DNA from: Rhinopithecus roxellana
Lineage: Eukaryota > Chordata > Mammalia > Primates > Cercopithecidae
DNA length: 64,000 nt
Direction: 5' to 3'
NCBI RefSeq assembly: GCF_007565055.1
Contig: NC_044556.1
Coordinates: forward strand, 130,733,808 to 130,797,807
Position numbers and translations under genes: made by a program. This document shows positions 45,855 to 56,811 of this stretch, one piece after another. Every line of letters starts with the position of its first letter. Position 1 is the stretch's first letter. Below the pieces are notes generated by a model, which saw only the letters and a program-made list of their open reading frames with translations, searched no databases and was not told where the DNA came from.

Positions 45855-47220
45855 TGTAGTTTTCCATTAACATATATTATTGGTCATGGAAGTAATCGAG
45901 GGTGTTCCAAAGTCTCCTGGGTTCCATACCTTGTTGCTCCTATTATGTTTCAGCAATTCACCTTTCCCTTGGTAATCAGGATCAGTCACTTTTAGCCAGT
46001 AAACCCCTTCTTTGTCTATTGTTTCATAGTACAAAAAACCCAAAATGGCCAGGTGGCAGTTGCATCTTCCAATTAAGTGGAACCATTGTTGTATTCCTCT
46101 GATGGAAGCATTTTCCCCTTGAGAACTAACCAATAGTCAGAGTTTAAGTTGTAGTTTGGGAAGCAAAAATTATGTGAGTGGATTATTATAGTATTGAGAG
46201 GAGCCACTCCTACTTCTACCCCTTGATTCCTAGACTGGATATTTTGGTTATGGTGGAGACATATGGCCTCGTTATTGTATCCTGTAAGACAGAACCCCAT
46301 CCTTTCAGAGTCTTGTGTCTCAACTTTTCTGTTAGGCCGTTGATTAGCTTTTCTATTAGGCCATCTACTTCTGGGTATATAATAAAAGACTATTTTATTC
46401 CATGGCTATGAGCCCATTGCTTTTACTGTTGTTGCTGTGAAATGAGTTCCTTGATCAGAAGCAAGGCTGTATAGAATACCATGATAGTGGATAAAGCGTT
46501 TCAGGAGATGGTGGTACTAGAGAAGCATTATAGGTAGGGAAGGTACATCCATATCAAGAATGCTTTTATTCCAGGGAGGACAAATCTCTGTCCCCTGCCC
46601 AATAGAAGGCATCCAACACAATCAACCTGCCAGTAGGTAGCTGGCCAGTCCCAAGGAAAAATGGTAACATGTCTGAGGTTCAGTGCTAGTCTCTGCTGCC
46701 TGGTGAATAGCTGTATTATCAGATGTGTAGCTGCATGCCAGGTGCTAGAGGTTGTATTGATTTTCCTCAGTGAAAATACTATATCCAGAATAGCAACTGC
46801 CATCACAGAGACCACCTAGTTTACACCAATCCAGTTATTTGCCAAGATTCATCAAACTTGTAGGTAAACAAATGAGTTAAGAGAGGATATGGTAGGTATC
46901 CTATCCCTTTGTCTTTAAAGTCTGTGATTGTTGTACTAATTTCTGCAGTTCTATCTTGATAAGGAAAAGTTCCAGAAACTGTCACAGCCCTTCCTTTCAT
47001 TATGTTTCTTACCCGTGGGTCAGAATCACTGGAGAGTCTACCAGCAGCCTAGTAGTTCTATTCTAATTATACATCTTGGAACTGAAAAAAGAATCATAGG
47101 ATGAATCTGTGGACCAACTGGGTCTTCTGTGAGTCTAATCTGGGCTGATATTTCATCTGTCACCTGAATATCATAAGTGTATAGTTTGATTGCTAAACCA
47201 CAGTGATGCCAGGAGTCTCC
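45855..47220 (-). pseudogene. ERVL-type endogenous retrovirus relic: integrase and dUTPase part of pol
   Basis: Old, broken retroviral pol sequence on the - strand. Going down in coordinate: a short piece at the start of the reverse transcriptase region (about 47150-46830), an integrase part (46815-46300, with words such as ATYWQVD and ASDQGTHF), and a dUTPase-like part (about 46040-45890, with VTDPDYQG and VWNPGD). A dUTPase after integrase is typical of class III (ERVL) elements. The reverse transcriptase core and RNase H are missing, the frames carry stops and shifts, and no envelope gene is seen. It cannot encode a working protein. Confidence 0.7.
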
Positions 47221-47628
47221 AGAAGTTTGCCACTCCTAAGGAAAACCCTCCTAGGGAAAAAGATTCGAAGTATGAGAGGAACTTGAAATGAGCAAGTTTC
47301 TCCATTGCTGACTTTGAAGATAGAGTTAAGAGTAGTCTCGAGAAGCTAAAAGCAGACCACAGATAAGAGACAGCAAGGAAACGAGAACCTCACTCTTAAA
47401 ACTACAAAGAACTGAATTCTGCCACAACCAAGTGAGCTTGAATGTGAGCTTGAGAAAGCAGCCTAGCTAACACCTTGTGTTTAGCCTTAGGAGAGCCTGA
47501 CAGAGAACCTAGCCACATCATGCTTGGACTTCTAACCTATGAAACTGTGAGCTAATAAATGGGGTTTCTTTAAGACACTATGTGTGTGATAATTTGTTAT
47601 ATAACAATACAAAGCTAATATACAAGAG
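47221..47628 (+). repeat. MLT1-type LTR, sense, inside ERVL relic
   Basis: The 3' part is clear: ATGAAACTGTGAGCTAATAAA, GTGTGATAATTTGTTATATAAC and AATACAAAGCTAATAT in MLT1 order. It lies between the protease-like and later pol parts of the antisense ERVL, so it was inserted into it. Confidence 0.7.
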
Positions 47629-48300
47629 CCAGTGACTAGTAATCTTTGCAAAGTCTGGATATTTCCCTTTCCCCAGTGCACAGTCACTCTAGTAAAAAGA
47701 CACGAGGCCCTCTGAGGAAGGATTAGAGGAAGATCTACAGTATGTACTTGTGTCAATGCTGCAGGAACCACCCGAAAGCAAGGCCAGCTTCCACTTCAGT
47801 CAGGGGTCTCTAGTTTTTGAACTAGCATAGGTCTGGAAGCTAGTGAGAGATAGTGACTTTCTTGTAGTGACTAATATCAAGTATTTGGCCACCAGACCTG
47901 GAGTTTTTTTCTGTTACGTCAGTCAAGCAATATTCTAGTAGGTTTCCCATTTCTGTCTTTCCTAGGGATAACCATGACCAATTAACCACAGCCAAAATCT
48001 CAGTGGGCAAAAACATCTGTCCTCTTGCCTTTTATGGTAAATGCATCCACTTTGTTTTGATAGTTAAGTGCTGCCCTCTGGCCCTTCTGTTCCAAGGATC
48101 ATTTGAGTGTGCATTGCAATCAGGGAACCCATCTCAGTGGATACATCTCTCATGGCCATTCCTGGCCTTCAATGGAGAGTAAACATAGAGCTTTTTAAGG
48201 ATGCAGATGCTCTTCTCACTAACGTAATTCTGGATGCCTTAATGAAGGGATTATTTTCTGGGCCCCCTCAGGAGGATGTGATTGGTGTTGGAGAGGCGTA
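47629..48300 (-). pseudogene. ERVL relic: gag-end/protease-like part
   Basis: - strand frame 47771-47640 contains VTVHWGKGN followed by LLVTGS, resembling a retroviral aspartic protease active-site region in which the usual catalytic Asp position reads Val. The stretch up to 48300 is decayed and may be gag. It is interrupted by the MLT1 LTR immediately after the protease motif. Non-functional. Confidence 0.6.
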
Positions 48301-48689
48301 AGAGTGGTCCCTAGGAGCTAAAAGCAGGTCCCAGATGGGTTGACCCACATAGATGGATGAAATTTATTTGTAAAGAGGAATGGAAACATGATTTTGGTTT
48401 TGAATGCAATCTTAGATCATAGGAAATACAAGAAGATATAAATAGATTATAAAAGTTAGGAAAATGAAGGTCATGTAAAGGATTAAGAATAGAGATGAAT
48501 CTTGGAAACATCCTATAGAAGGAAATTCTCTAGGAGAAAGAGTGAATCATGAAGCAGTGCCAGACAGGACAGAAATACTAAAGGTTAGTTAAAGACAACA
48601 GCAAGACAGTATAGCAGTAGATAAAGCAAGGAATGGGAGAACTATGATAAAGAATAAGTTGTAAATAATTCTTTGTTATTATTATATAA
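48301..48689. other. Intron, nothing recognised
   Basis: Purine-rich sequence; possibly more decayed ERVL, not supported. Confidence 0.4.
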
Positions 48690-49225
48690 TTTTTATCATT
48701 ATTTATTGAGTGCTATGTCCCTTGGCATTTCTTTTTTTTTTTCTTTTGAGATGGTGTTTTGCTCTGTCACCCAGGCTGGAGTGCAGGGCCGCGATCTCGG
48801 CTCACTGTAACCTCCGCTCACTGCAACCTCCGCCTCCCGAATTCAAGCAATTCTCCTGCCTCAGCCTACCAAGTAGCTGGGATTACAGGAGTGCACCACC
48901 TCACCCGGCTAATTTTGTATTTTTAGTAGAGACAGGGTTTCACTATGTTGACCAGGCTGGTCTCGAAATCCTGACCTCAGGTGATCTGCCTGCCTCACCC
49001 TCCCAAAGTGCTGGGATTACAGGCATGAGCCATCACACCCTTCCGGTCCATTGGCATTTCTATGCTTCATTTAATCTTTCCAACCACTTTATGAGGGAGT
49101 TGGTATTTCCATTTCATATGAAAGTTGTAGAAGAGTTACAAAAAAAAAAAAAACTTCACTAAAATCAAACAGCTATTTAATGAGGCAAGAATTTGAACCC
49201 ACATCTGCCTGGTTCCAGTGAACTA
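48690..49225 (-). repeat. MIR, antisense, split by Alu
   Basis: TTATTGAGTGCTATGTCCC before the Alu, then ACTTTATGAGGGAGTTGGTA, AAACAGCTATTTAATGAGGC and AATTTGAACCCACATCTGCC after it, in antisense MIR order. An A-run (49139-49153) has expanded inside it. Confidence 0.78.
48722..49061 (-). mobile_element. Alu, antisense, with 11-bp TSD and internal 16-bp duplication
   Basis: TTGGCATTTCT flanks it (48722-48732, 49051-49061). Inside, GCTCACTG(T/C)AACCTCC is repeated in tandem at 48800-48815 and 48816-48831, a private duplication. Confidence 0.93.
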
Positions 49226-49464
49226 AATTGTGACCTTGGAAGAAAAATTATAGAGTACTATTTTTAAATGTATGTGTAACACAAACACATATATTCAGAT
49301 ACACCTAATACTTTTAACACATAGCTTGCAAGTCTTAATCTCTTATAATACCTGTCTTAGAGAAGTAATGAAGGATAGTAGGAAATACAGGAGATTAAAA
49401 ATCTAAAGCCCAAATTCTAATCCTGTTTCTGACCTGAACTGTGTAACCAGAAACATTTCTTAAT
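49226..49464. other. Intron, nothing recognised
   Basis: No supported feature. Confidence 0.5.
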
Positions 49465-50095
49465 GGCTTTTTAAAATTGAGATATTTCTATACCATAAAA
49501 TTTGCCTCCTTAAAGTTTGTAATTCCATGGTTTTTCGTATATTCACAAGGTTGTACACCCATCACTACCAATTCTGGAACATTTTCATCATCCTAAAGAC
49601 ATATCTTGTACCCATTAGCAATCACTTCCCATTCGCCTTCCGCTCAGCCCATGGCAAGCATTAGTCTTCTTTCTATCTGTGTGGATTTCGTGATTCTGGA
49701 CATTTCATATTAATGGAATCATACGGTATTGGGTATTTTGTGTCTGATTTCTTTCACTTAATGTCTTCAAGGTTCATCCATGTCCTAGCATGAATTAGCA
49801 CTTCATTCTTTTTTAATGGCTGCTTCTATTGTGTGTTCATATACACACACATGCATGCACACCACATTTTGTTTATTTGTTCCTCAGTTGATGGACATTT
49901 GGATTGTTTCCACTTTCTGGCTATAATAAATGCAAGTTAGTATGTGTATGCAAGTTTTCTTATGAACATATGTTTTCACCTCTCTTAGGTATATGCCTAG
50001 GAATGGAATTGCTGAATCATATGTTTAACCTTTCGAGAACTGCCAGCTTTCTTCCAAATACCAGAGAGGCTGCATTTTCACTCTTAGTGGCTCTT
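49465..50095 (-). repeat. L1M 3' region, antisense
   Basis: Antisense L1: TTGTACACCCATCACTACCA, GACATTTCATATTAATGGAA, GGTTCATCCATGTCCTAGC, TTGATGGACATTTGGATTG. A CA-rich run lies at 49843-49861. It ends about 240 bp before the exon at 50333. Confidence 0.85.
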
Positions 50096-50332
50096 TACAT
50101 TTTATTTATTTATTTTGTAAAAAGAAAGGTACATGAGGTTTTGTGGGGGGTAAAATGAAAGCAGTGTGTTACACAAAAAATATTTTTTCCTATCGAGTTC
50201 TAAATATTACAAGTAGCAGGTTTTTTTCCTAGAAATTCTAGGGGAACAAATGGGAATTATTATTAAAAATTCAGAAGTCAGTAGGAACTTTTTTATATTA
50301 CTGATTTGACAATTCTGTTTTATTTCTTACAG

Positions 50333-50556
50333 AGAAGCTCGCAGAGGCTCAGCGCAGGTTTGCTACACTTCAGAACGAGCTTCAGTCATCGCTGGATGCG
50401 CAGAAAGAAAGCACTGGTGTAACTACGCTGCGACAACGCAGAAAGCCAGTCTTCCACTTGTCCCATGAGGAACGTGTCCAACATAGAAATATTAAAGACC
50501 TTAAACTGGCCTTCAGCGAGTTCTACCTCAGTCTCATCCTGCTGCAGAACTATCAG
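50333..50556 (+). CDS. XPR1: XPR1 coding exon, SPX domain part 2 (residues ~75-149)
   Basis: 224-nt exon preceded by ...ttcttacag (AG at 50331-50332) and followed by gtactt. Its first two bases complete the Glu codon begun in the exon at 34310. It encodes KLAEAQRRFATLQNEL near the start, a basic stretch LRQRRKP, and the helix NIKDLKLAFSEFYLSLILLQ, ending at NYQ. By human numbering it covers residues 75-149. Ser136 (codon at 50515), Leu140 (50527) and Leu145 (50542) are all present in their usual form. Substitutions at these three residues are known in human primary familial brain calcification, and their register confirms the numbering. The basic linker after the coiled segment is typical of the variable loop in SPX domains. 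The frame is intact. Confidence 0.98.
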
Positions 50557-50904
50557 GTACTTAGATTCTTACCCTAGAAAATGGCACCTTCAAGTAAATG
50601 AGAAATTTCAATAAATGGAAATACCCTAAAGTGTTACTAGTGGGTCAGTTCCAAAAAGGAAAATCCTTAACATGTTATTATTCTTGGGGTTCCTACTGGC
50701 TAAAAGCCATGTGTCAGAGACGGTAAAACTGTGTTAACAAGACTTCTGTTTTTGAAGATTCATATTCTAAAAACTTTTGTATAATATTTAGGGGTAGCCC
50801 ACAACTCAGGGACTAACAGTTTGCTTCCTGTTTTTAGAGGCAGCTCTGATAGTCATGAATAGAAATAATATGTCTCTCCAGCCACTGTTGGCTATGTAAG
50901 GGCT
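50557..50904. other. Intron, nothing recognised
   Basis: No repeat or other feature supported. Confidence 0.5.
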
Positions 50905-51216
50905 TTTTTTTGTTTTTTGTTTTTTTTTCTTTTTTGTAACAGAGTCTCACTGTGTCACTCAGGCTGGAGTACAATGGCATGATCTCAGCTCACTGCAACC
51001 TCTGCCTCCTGGGTTCAAGCAGTTCTCCTACCTCAGCCTCCTGAGTAGCTGGGATTACAGGTGCACGCCACCGTCCCCAGCTAATTTTTGTATTTTTAAT
51101 AGAGATGGGGTTTCACCATGTTGACCAGGCTGGTCTTGAACTCCTGACCTAAAGTGATCCGCTTGCCTTGGCCTCCCAGGCTTTGGGATTACTGGCATGA
51201 GCCAATACTCCTGGCC
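50905..51216 (-). mobile_element. Alu, antisense
   Basis: T-rich tail, then AACAGAGTCTCACTGTGTC to ATACTCCTGGCCC. GGGCTTTTAT-like words on both sides suggest a TSD. Confidence 0.9.
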
Positions 51217-52993
51217 CGTACGGGCTTTTATAGTTCTCCTAACCAATAGCAAAATTTCTACAAAAGGTATCAGATAGTTAATTTTTCTACAGCTGACACT
51301 AATAAAACAAAGACCCTGACTTTTCAACTTGTAGCTGAAAGAATCCTTTCAATTTTCCTGTCCATGGGCTGCAATAAAATCATATTTTTTAAAGTTATTG
51401 AGAAAAGCATCTCCCTAATCTTTAAAGAGACCTTATGCACTATTTTTTTCATTTTATTCTTGTGATTATTACTTATAGTGAGTGGTTAGAATCATCACAG
51501 GATGGTATACCATGTTAAAACTAAAGATTATGTAACAAAAGTATTACCTGGAGTGTTAGAATTTTAAAATAAAAAGTAATTAAAGTCCCATATCTGCAGT
51601 AATCTTAAATTGCTAATGCATGTGCTTATTTTTATCATTTTCTTCTATAATTCTACTTTGTTCTTTAGTGATTTAATATTTTATCATTTGAAGACAAACC
51701 TAGTAAGAAAACAATTTAGTAGAAAAATAATTACATATGTTTATATAGTGATAAATTGCTTTGAGATTTGTTCATCGCTTTATAATTTAAAAAACAAAAA
51801 ATGTATTTCCTCTTTCCTATAATGGTTTAACAACGTTACTATATCATAGTTCATAAATTATGTTTGTGTGTTACATGGAAAAATCTTTGTTAAATTTCAT
51901 TGTATTAACTTTCCTAGCAACTTTTGTTCGGGGTCATTATAAAATGCTCCTTGCGAAAGCAAAAGTAATAGTTAATTATGAAAGTTCTGCTTTATCTTCC
52001 ATTCTTTGGAGGTCATCTATTCTGTAAGAATACATTTATTTTGAGAATGAAGGAGAAAGGAGGATTGATTAAAAGCTATCTCTAAGTCATGATGTATGTA
52101 TGCACCCCACACAGATTTTAAGATCATACATTAAAGCATGAGGGAAAAATATGTAAACAAATAAGGAAAGCCTATTTTGGAGTGAGTGCACAATATTTTA
52201 CTGTTAGGAACGTGTAATCAGCAAATTTGGGAGACCTCTGGTTTAAAGATCTAACCTTGCAATTTGAATTTTCAGCTTTTTTGCATGCTGGGCAAAGAAC
52301 AACAGAATTTGAGATGTTGGAAGTATAGTATTTTGTTATTGTAGAAATTGGGGAAAAGGAGGGACTTCTACCCATTATAGACTGAACCCTGTACGTATGA
52401 TCACTGCTTCCTTTCTACTTACTCTTCTTAGCACTCCCATACGCAAACTGAGAATGGGTGGAAGGAACATGAAAGTGAAGAGCACTGGGTGATCTTCCAT
52501 TTTCTTTACTGGAACATGCATGACTGCATGGCAGGGGGAGATGCATACTCCTGTACCAGTCCTTCAGAAGACAAAGAACTAAATAAATGTGTTCAGTGCA
52601 TGGCAAATGCAAAACATTTTCTGAAGATAATTCTTTTGACCAAAGCAGCAAAATAATAGAAATTAGCTATTTTGAAAATAAATATACACAGAAAACAGGA
52701 AATAAAAAACATTTTGAGTTTAGGACTTTCATTAATTTACTTGGAAGAGAAATAATAGTGTTCATAGTTCAGGGTTTCTTTGTGTTACTAATAGCATACT
52801 ACCTTGAAATGAATAAAAGAAATAAAAAAGAAGAGTCATCCTTTTAGTAGTAGATGCTTTTATGAAAGCTTTGCCATTTCCTTGAGTACTCAATCTTTGT
52901 CCAGCTAGCTCTGTCAGTGCTTAGTGCTTATTCTTTTTCATCTTTTTTGATGGTAGTAGAATTTATAGTTGTGTTTCTCATTTCTTTCTGTAG
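51217..52993. other. Intron, repeat-poor
   Basis: About 1.8 kb of AT-rich intron up to the acceptor at 52993. A clear polypyrimidine tract precedes the exon. Nothing else is recognised. Confidence 0.5.
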
Positions 52994-53143
52994 AATCTGA
53001 ATTTTACAGGGTTTCGAAAAATCCTTAAAAAGCATGACAAGATCCTGGAAACATCTCGTGGAGCAGATTGGCGAGTGGCTCATGTAGAAGTGGCCCCATT
53101 TTATACTTGCAAGAAAATCAACCAGCTTATCTCTGAAACTGAG
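52994..53143 (+). CDS. XPR1: XPR1 coding exon, SPX inositol-pyrophosphate site (residues ~150-199)
   Basis: 150-nt, exactly 50-codon exon after ...tttctgtag and before gtacaa. It encodes [16 protein letters not shown], then the stretch [16 protein letters not shown], ending ISETE. The KILKKHDK segment carries Lys158, Lys161, Lys162 and Lys165 (human numbering). In SPX domains this is the conserved basic surface that binds inositol pyrophosphates and thereby couples phosphate export to cellular phosphate state. The segment is the most recognisable SPX signature in the window and is unbroken. Both boundaries fall between codons, so skipping this exon would keep the frame but remove the ligand site. 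Confidence 0.98.
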
Positions 53144-53403
53144 GTACAATAATCTCGTTTATTTACCACATATTTTCAGTTACATGCTTTATTTTTAGGG
53201 AAGCAATTCCTTATTTCTGTTATTTTGTAACTAGTTGCTAGCTTTGAATATATATGCCTTGTGATTTTTTTTTTCATTTTCTTTATCAGTATACATTCAC
53301 CAAAAAGTAGTCATAATATCGTATATATAAATGGTGCAGAATTATTTGTGCATCACTCAAGTTTAATATAACATAACCAAAATGTAATACTTTGTCTTTC
53401 TAG

Positions 53404-53487
53404 GCTGTAGTGACCAATGAACTTGAAGATGGTGACAGACAAAAGGCTATGAAGCGTTTACGTGTGCCCCCTTTGGGAGCTGCTCAG
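53404..53487 (+). CDS. XPR1: XPR1 coding exon, SPX-to-membrane linker (residues ~200-227)
   Basis: 84-nt, exactly 28-codon exon after ...ctttctag and before gttagc. It begins [18 protein letters not shown] and ends [10 protein letters not shown]. It is the hydrophilic linker between the SPX bundle and the first membrane helix. Leu218 (human numbering), another familial brain calcification site, is the Leu of KRLRVPP and is intact. Only 260 bp of intron separate it from the preceding exon, by far the shortest intron here. The frame stays open for 45 more codons into the following intron (stop at 53623-53625), so intron retention would add a hydrophobic tail rather than terminate at once. Confidence 0.97.
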
Positions 53488-53625
53488 GTTAGCATTTGGT
53501 TCCAGCAGTTTGTTTGGTTTCACCTATTAATAATCAACATGATATTTAGCTGGCCCCATTACCTTAAAAAAATTTTCAGCCAAAGTTTACAAGTAGTTGC
53601 TAATTTTCTTATTTTAGTTTTTTAA
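53488..53625 (+). other. Open-frame extension of XPR1 exon into intron
   Basis: Reading straight through the donor at 53488 gives 45 further sense codons, many hydrophobic (Phe, Leu, Ile, Trp), to a TAA at 53623-53625. An AATAAA lies at 53928-53933. This could be chance. If the intron were retained and polyadenylated here, the product would be an SPX domain with a short hydrophobic tail and no transporter core. Confidence 0.25.
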
Positions 53626-53969
53626 ATATTATATGCTGTATTTTACTTCATTCTGAATTATAATGTCTTCCACCTTTCTCTTCTCATACTGTACTTTTCT
53701 CTTGTTTATTCTTACTGAAATGTTAACTTATTGGTATCATCAAATGATTAAGATGTGATTTTAAAAAAATGATCTGGTGCGTTCAGATGTGCTAGATTGC
53801 TATATAGCTTCATCCAAAATGCAGCAGTTGCTCCAAAAAAGCATTTATTAAATGATATCTACACAGTAGTTATAAAAAAAAGAAAGCATTTATTAAGTGA
53901 TATCTTCTGTGTCATAAAACAAGTCTCAATAAATATAGAAGGATTTAAGTCATACAAAGTATATTTTCA
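53626..53969. other. Intron, nothing recognised
   Basis: AT-rich. AAAGCATTTATTAA(A/G)TGATATCT is present twice, near 53838 and 53883, a short tandem-like copy. An AATAAA lies at 53928. Confidence 0.5.
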
Positions 53970-54711
53970 GGGCAACAGTGGAATAGAAACCAATAACAGA
54001 AAGAGCTTCCATAACCTAATGAAAGGCATCTATTAAAAAAAAAATAAAACCTCTACAGTTATTATCATACTCAATGATGAACACTGCATGCTTTCTCCCT
54101 AAGACATGGCCCAAAAAAGGGTATTCACCTTTAACACCTGTATTCAACATTGTGCTGGAGATTATAGCCAGTACGGTAAGGGAAGAAAAAGAAATGAAAG
54201 TCATTCAGGGTAGAAAGAAAGAAGTAAAACCAGTGGGGTTTTGCCAGCAACTTGATGATCTATGTAGATAATCTAGTGAATCTATAGAATAGCTACTGGA
54301 ACTAATAAATGAGTTTAGCAGGGTCACCAAATATAAGACCAATATGTAAAATCATTTGTCTAGATACTTGCAAGAACAATCAAAAAATGTTTTGAAACAT
54401 TTTTGAATGGAAATCAAAAAATGTTAAAGCAATGTTATTTATAATATCAAAATATACAATGCTTAGTAATAATTCTGACAAAAGATGTGTAAGGCCTTTA
54501 CATTGAAAACAACAAAACACTGCTGAGCAAAATTAAAGACTTGAATGAGAGAGATCCTCTGTTCATGGGTATCTTGCACAAACCCAGTATTTTAAAGATA
54601 CATTGTTTCTTCCTCAGATGATCTATAGATATAATACATTCCAGCTCAGAAATCTCAGAAGACTTTTTTTTTTGTAAAATTGGTAAGCAGATTTAAAATT
54701 TTATTTGGAAG

Positions 54712-54990
54712 CCAGGCATGATGGCTCGTGCCTGTAATCCCAGAACTTTGGGAGGCTGAGGCAGGTGGATCACTTGAGGCCAGGAGTTCAGTACTAGCCG
54801 GGCCAACATGATGAAACCCCATCTCGACTAAAATAAAAAAGTTAGCTGGGCTTGGTGGCACATGCCTGTAATCCCAGCTACTTGAGAGACTGAAGTACAA
54901 GAATCACTTGAAACCAGGAGGTGGAGGCTGCAGTGAGCTGAGATTGCACTGAGTGACAGAGCAAGACTCTGTCTCAAAAAAAAAAAAAAA
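54712..54990 (+). mobile_element. Alu, sense (old)
   Basis: GCCAGGCATGATGGCTCGTG start and a 15-base A-run at the end. Part of the right arm is missing (GATTGCACTGAGTGACAGAG). Inserted in the L1M. Confidence 0.9.
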
Positions 54991-55979
54991 GTATATGGAA
55001 AGGCAGAGGACCTAGAATAGCCAAAGCAACTTTGGAACATAAATTGAAGGATTAACATTATCTTATGAAAGCTTATTAAAGCTACAATAATCAAGAGAGT
55101 GTGGTAGTAGTGTCATGGTAGGCAAATAGATCAATGGACCAGAATAGAGTGTCCAAAAATAGAGTAGCATATTACAGACAACAGATATTTGATACAGATA
55201 TAAAGCAGATTAGTGGAGAAAGATAGCATTTTTAACTAATGATGCTGAAACAGTTGAATTCCATATACCAAAAAAAAAATGAACTTTCATCCATTCTTCA
55301 CACCATACAGTTCTAAATGTACCATAGATCTCAATGAAAACTGAAAACTACAAATTTCTAGAAGAAAATATGGAAGAAAGTCCTAATGACTTTGGGTTAT
55401 GCAAAGATTTCTTAGAAGTGACACCAAAAGCACCTCATCAAAGTTAAAAACGTATGCTCTTCAAAAGACACATAAGAGAATGAAAAGAAAAGCAAGAGAC
55501 TAGCAGAAAATATTTATAAAACATATCTGTTAAAGGACTTATATTTAGAATATGTAAAGAACTCCAGTACTCAATAGAAGGAAAACAATCAAATGGGCAA
55601 AATGGGCAAAAGACCTGAACAGTTCTTCACAGATGTACAGGTGGCAAATTAGCATGTGATGAAATGCTCAATATCATTAGGCATTATGGAAATGCCAGTT
55701 AAAACCACAGTAAGATAATACATTCTCTGTTAGATGACTAAAAACGACTAATCATACTAAATGATGGAGGAGTAGGAACTCTCTTTTCTAATATGCTGTG
55801 GTGGAATATAAAATGTATAATGAATAAACACATTTGAAAACAGTTTGGAAGTTTCTTAAAAGTGCATCTACCATATGATCTAGCTGTTACACTCCTAGGT
55901 ATTTACCCAAGACAAATGCAAATATATGTTCATATAAAGACTTCAACACAAATGTTCATAGCATCTAAACAACCTAAAT

Positions 55980-56066
55980 GTATCTACAGGCATTCTTAAA
56001 CACCCTAATTTTTTGAAACCAATTTAAAAATGTTTATTCAAAAACAACTGACATAAGTAAATTGCA
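55980..56066 (+). repeat. 87-bp inverted repeat, left arm
   Basis: Reverse complement of 56583-56669 with 85 of 87 bases identical. The differences are one in the AATTT(A/T)AAAATG word and one in ACATAA(G/A)TAAATT. It sits inside L1M sequence: the flanks (AACAACCTAAATG and TGGATAAACAATTTGTG) join naturally if it is removed. Confidence 0.95.
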
Positions 56067-56582
56067 GTGGATAAACAATTTGTGATATATCCATACAATG
56101 AAATACTACTCAGCAATAAAAAGCAACAACTTATTGATAAATGTAACAACGTGGATAAACCTCAAATTAATTATATGGAGAGAAAGAAAGCATAAAAAAA
56201 AAAGTGCCTACTATATGATATCATTAACCTAAGACTCCAGGAAAAATGCAAACTAATAGTGACAGAAAGCAGATCAGTGGTTGCTTGTGGATAGAGTGAG
56301 GTAGGGTAGGCTGGGAGGAAAGGATTGCAAAGGCACATGCGAAATTCTTGGGCATCGTGGATATGTTCTTTGTCTTGATTATGCTGATGGTTTTGTAGAC
56401 ATTTATACAGTATCAAATCTTATCAAATCGTACACTTTAAATATATACAGTTTATATCAATTTAGGCAGTAAAGTATTTTTTAAAAATCCTAAGCATATT
56501 ATTGTCAAACTGCTTGTAAATAAGGAAAAGAATCTTAAAAGCATCCAGGGAGCAAAGACACAAATTCTGTACTTTAAGTATG

Positions 56583-56669
56583 TGCAATTTATTTATGTCA
56601 GTTGTTTTTGAATAAACATTTTAAAATTGGTTTCAAAAAATTAGGGTGTTTAAGAATGCCTGTAGATAC
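56583..56669 (-). repeat. 87-bp inverted repeat, right arm
   Basis: Partner of 55980-56066, separated by 516 bp. Its context (TTTAAGTATGTGCAATTTAT, then TTTGAATAAAC) looks like an L1 3' end, so this arm is the likely original and the left arm the copy. Confidence 0.95.
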
Positions 56670-56811
56670 GGTAAGCTAAAGAAAACATAGAAATGGTATC
56701 TCTGGTGAGGAAGGAAGGTTTTGGGATCAGGGAGGAATAGGGACTTCAAAGTTAATGGAAATGTTCAGTTCCTAAATATGGATAATAGTTATAGGTTCGC
56801 TTTATTATTAT
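56670..56811. other. Intron, nothing recognised
   Basis: Probably old L1 flank; no clear family. Confidence 0.4.

Larger units (their letters stand above)
53970..56480 (+). repeat. L1M, long sense fragment with Alu and inverted repeat
   Basis: Decayed sense L1 ORF2. A frame at 54074 onward shows NTACFLPKTWPKKGYSPL and FNIVLEIIAST, from the reverse transcriptase part. Later come GGTAGTAGTGTCATGGTAGG, CATATGATCTAGCTGTTACA, AATGAAATACTACTCAGCAA and a 3' UTR with GAAAGCAGATCAGTGGTTGC. Multiple stops. An Alu (54712-54990) is inserted, and the left arm of an 87-bp inverted repeat interrupts it at about 55980. Confidence 0.85.

Noticed and set aside
48710..49162. 150-codon frame
   Set aside because: Antisense Alu translation running into a MIR; no splice or promoter context.
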